In this document: in pieces, positions 63,091-64,000 of the stretch
Position numbering within the stretch: position 1 is the stretch's first letter
Layout: every line of letters begins with the position of its first letter
NCBI RefSeq assembly: GCF_022348185.1
Contig: NZ_JAKRFD010000006.1
Location: forward strand, 124,001 to 188,000
Direction of reading: 5' to 3'
Length of the DNA stretch: 64,000 nt
From: Epibacterium sp. Ofav1-8
GTDB taxonomy: Bacteria; Pseudomonadota; Alphaproteobacteria; Rhodobacterales; Rhodobacteraceae
Position numbers and translations under genes: made by a program
The notes under the pieces: generated by a model
The model's input: only the letters and a program-made list of their open reading frames with translations
Database searches by the model: none
What the model was told of the DNA's origin: nothing

Positions 63091-64000
63091 TTACTTCTTA
63101 CCGGGGGTTCCGTCGAATTTCTTTTCCAGATCGCTCCAGCAGTCGATGTATTCATCCTGAAGCGGGGCCTCATTGGCGGCAAACTCCGTCAGATGCTGAG
63201 GGAAGCGGGTTTCAAACATGAAGGACATGGTGTTCTCCAGCTTCTCCGGCCCGAGGTTGGAATTCGACGCGCCCTCAAAGGCCTCCCGGTCGGGACCATG
63301 CGGCAGCATCATGTTGTGAAGGCTCACGCCACCGGGGACAAAGCCCTGCGGCTTGGCATCATACTGGCCGTAGATGTTGCCCATCAGCTCCGACATGATG
63401 TTCTTGTGATACCACGGCGGGCGGAAGGTGTTTTCCGCCACCATCCAGCGTTCGCGGAACAGCACAAAATCGATATTGGCGGTTCCCGGCTGGCCCGAGG
63501 GCGCGGTCAGCACGGTAAAGATCGACGGGTCAGGGTGGTCAAATAGGATCGCGCCCACCGGGCAATAGGTGCGCAGATCGTATTTATAGGGCGCGTAGTT
63601 GCCGTGCCAGGCCACCACGTCCAGCGGGCTCTGGCCGATCTTGGTTTCATGGAACTGGCCACACCATTTCACGGTCAGCGTCGAGGGCACTTCACGGTCC
63701 TCATAGGCGGCCACCGGTGCCTTGAAATCCCGCGGGTTGGCCATGCAGTTTGCACCGATCGGACCACGGCCGGGCAGATCGAATTTCTGACCGTAGTTTT
63801 CGCAGACAAAGCCGCGCGCCGGGCCATCCAGCACTTCGACACGGTACACCAGACCACGCGGGAGGATGGCGATTTCTTTCGGTTCGATGTCGATGATACC
63901 GAGTTCGGTGGCAAAGCGCAGGCGGCCTTCTTGCGGGACCACCAGAAGCTCCGAGTCGGCGGAGAAGAAATATTCATCCTTCATCGACTCCGTCACAAGG
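63091..64000 (-). CDS. hmgA: Homogentisate 1,2-dioxygenase, C-terminal part
   Basis: About 303 codons of this gene lie in the window; the remaining ~150 N-terminal codons are beyond 64000, and the frame is open to the edge. The iron site is seen in [14 protein letters not shown] (His, Glu) and [14 protein letters not shown] (His). The enzyme opens the homogentisate ring to maleylacetoacetate. Neighbours fahA and maiA complete the pathway to fumarate and acetoacetate. Confidence 0.96.
   Translation of the reverse strand, partial: LVTESMKDEYFFSADSELLVVPQEGRLRFATELGIIDIEPKEIAILPRGLVYRVEVLDGPARGFVCENYGQKFDLPGRGPIGANCMANPRDFKAPVAAYEDREVPSTLTVKWCGQFHETKIGQSPLDVVAWHGNYAPYKYDLRTYCPVGAILFDHPDPSIFTVLTAPSGQPGTANIDFVLFRERWMVAENTFRPPWYHKNIMSELMGNIYGQYDAKPQGFVPGGVSLHNMMLPHGPDREAFEGASNSNLGPEKLENTMSFMFETRFPQHLTEFAANEAPLQDEYIDCWSDLEKKFDGTPGKK

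Overview
The window looks like a chromosomal segment of an alphaproteobacterium of the Rhodobacteraceae (Roseobacter group). The evidence is high-GC core genes with that group's characteristic families: a FYDLN-acid protein, a TrcR-type DUF1013 regulator, a COQ9 protein, a YtoQ protein and a GAK-system operon. This is inferred from gene content, not from a database search.

Region 1 (1-24.2 kb) is an accessory island ending at the 3' side of a tRNA-Ala(GGC) gene. It holds the tail of a peptide-type ABC ATPase, a broken IS5-family element, and a four-gene Tn7-like transposition operon (tnsA-tniA-tniB-tniQ) with a Ner-like regulator upstream. Next come two unknown genes, a large SF2 helicase split by an in-frame TGA, and a small tyrosine recombinase split at an A8 slippery tract. 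The last part is a visibly AT-richer operon encoding a CHC2/TOPRIM primase-like protein, a 1084-residue reverse transcriptase, a separate nitrilase and a DEDDh exonuclease. Two diverged copies of one small P-loop ATPase gene lie in direct orientation at about 2 kb and 24 kb and bracket the transposition genes and the cargo. tniQ, the helicase, the recombinase and the IS transposase are all interrupted, while every gene of the reverse transcriptase operon is open. That makes the operon the best candidate for a maintained, possibly anti-phage, function.

Region 2 (24.2-50.3 kb) is ordinary core chromosome: pheT, a GntR and a LysR regulator, a methyltransferase, ytoQ, a GNAT acetyltransferase, two tandem paralogues of unknown function and an MscS channel. 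It continues with alanine dehydrogenase and its divergent Lrp-type regulator, PPK2, rpsU, a COQ9 protein, a quinone oxidoreductase, a DUF2189 membrane protein, RNase T2, trcR, sseA with an aromatic aminotransferase, glnK-amtB and a class A penicillin-binding protein. Several strong intrinsic terminators separate the units.

Region 3 (50.4-58.1 kb) is a GAK-type gene cluster: a CofD-like protein divergent from a tightly packed series of Nudix hydrolase, PhoU-like/APH fusion kinase, ATP-grasp enzyme, HprK-related kinase B, histidine phosphatase, metallophosphoesterase and amphi-Trp protein. Its biochemical role is unknown to me. The enzyme classes point to phosphate or nucleotide chemistry and ligation.

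Region 4 (58.1-64.0 kb) is a homogentisate (tyrosine/phenylalanine) catabolic operon on the minus strand. In transcription order it runs hmgA (cut by the window edge), fumarylacetoacetase, an MBL-fold protein, an FAD monooxygenase, a DUF2783 protein and maleylacetoacetate isomerase.
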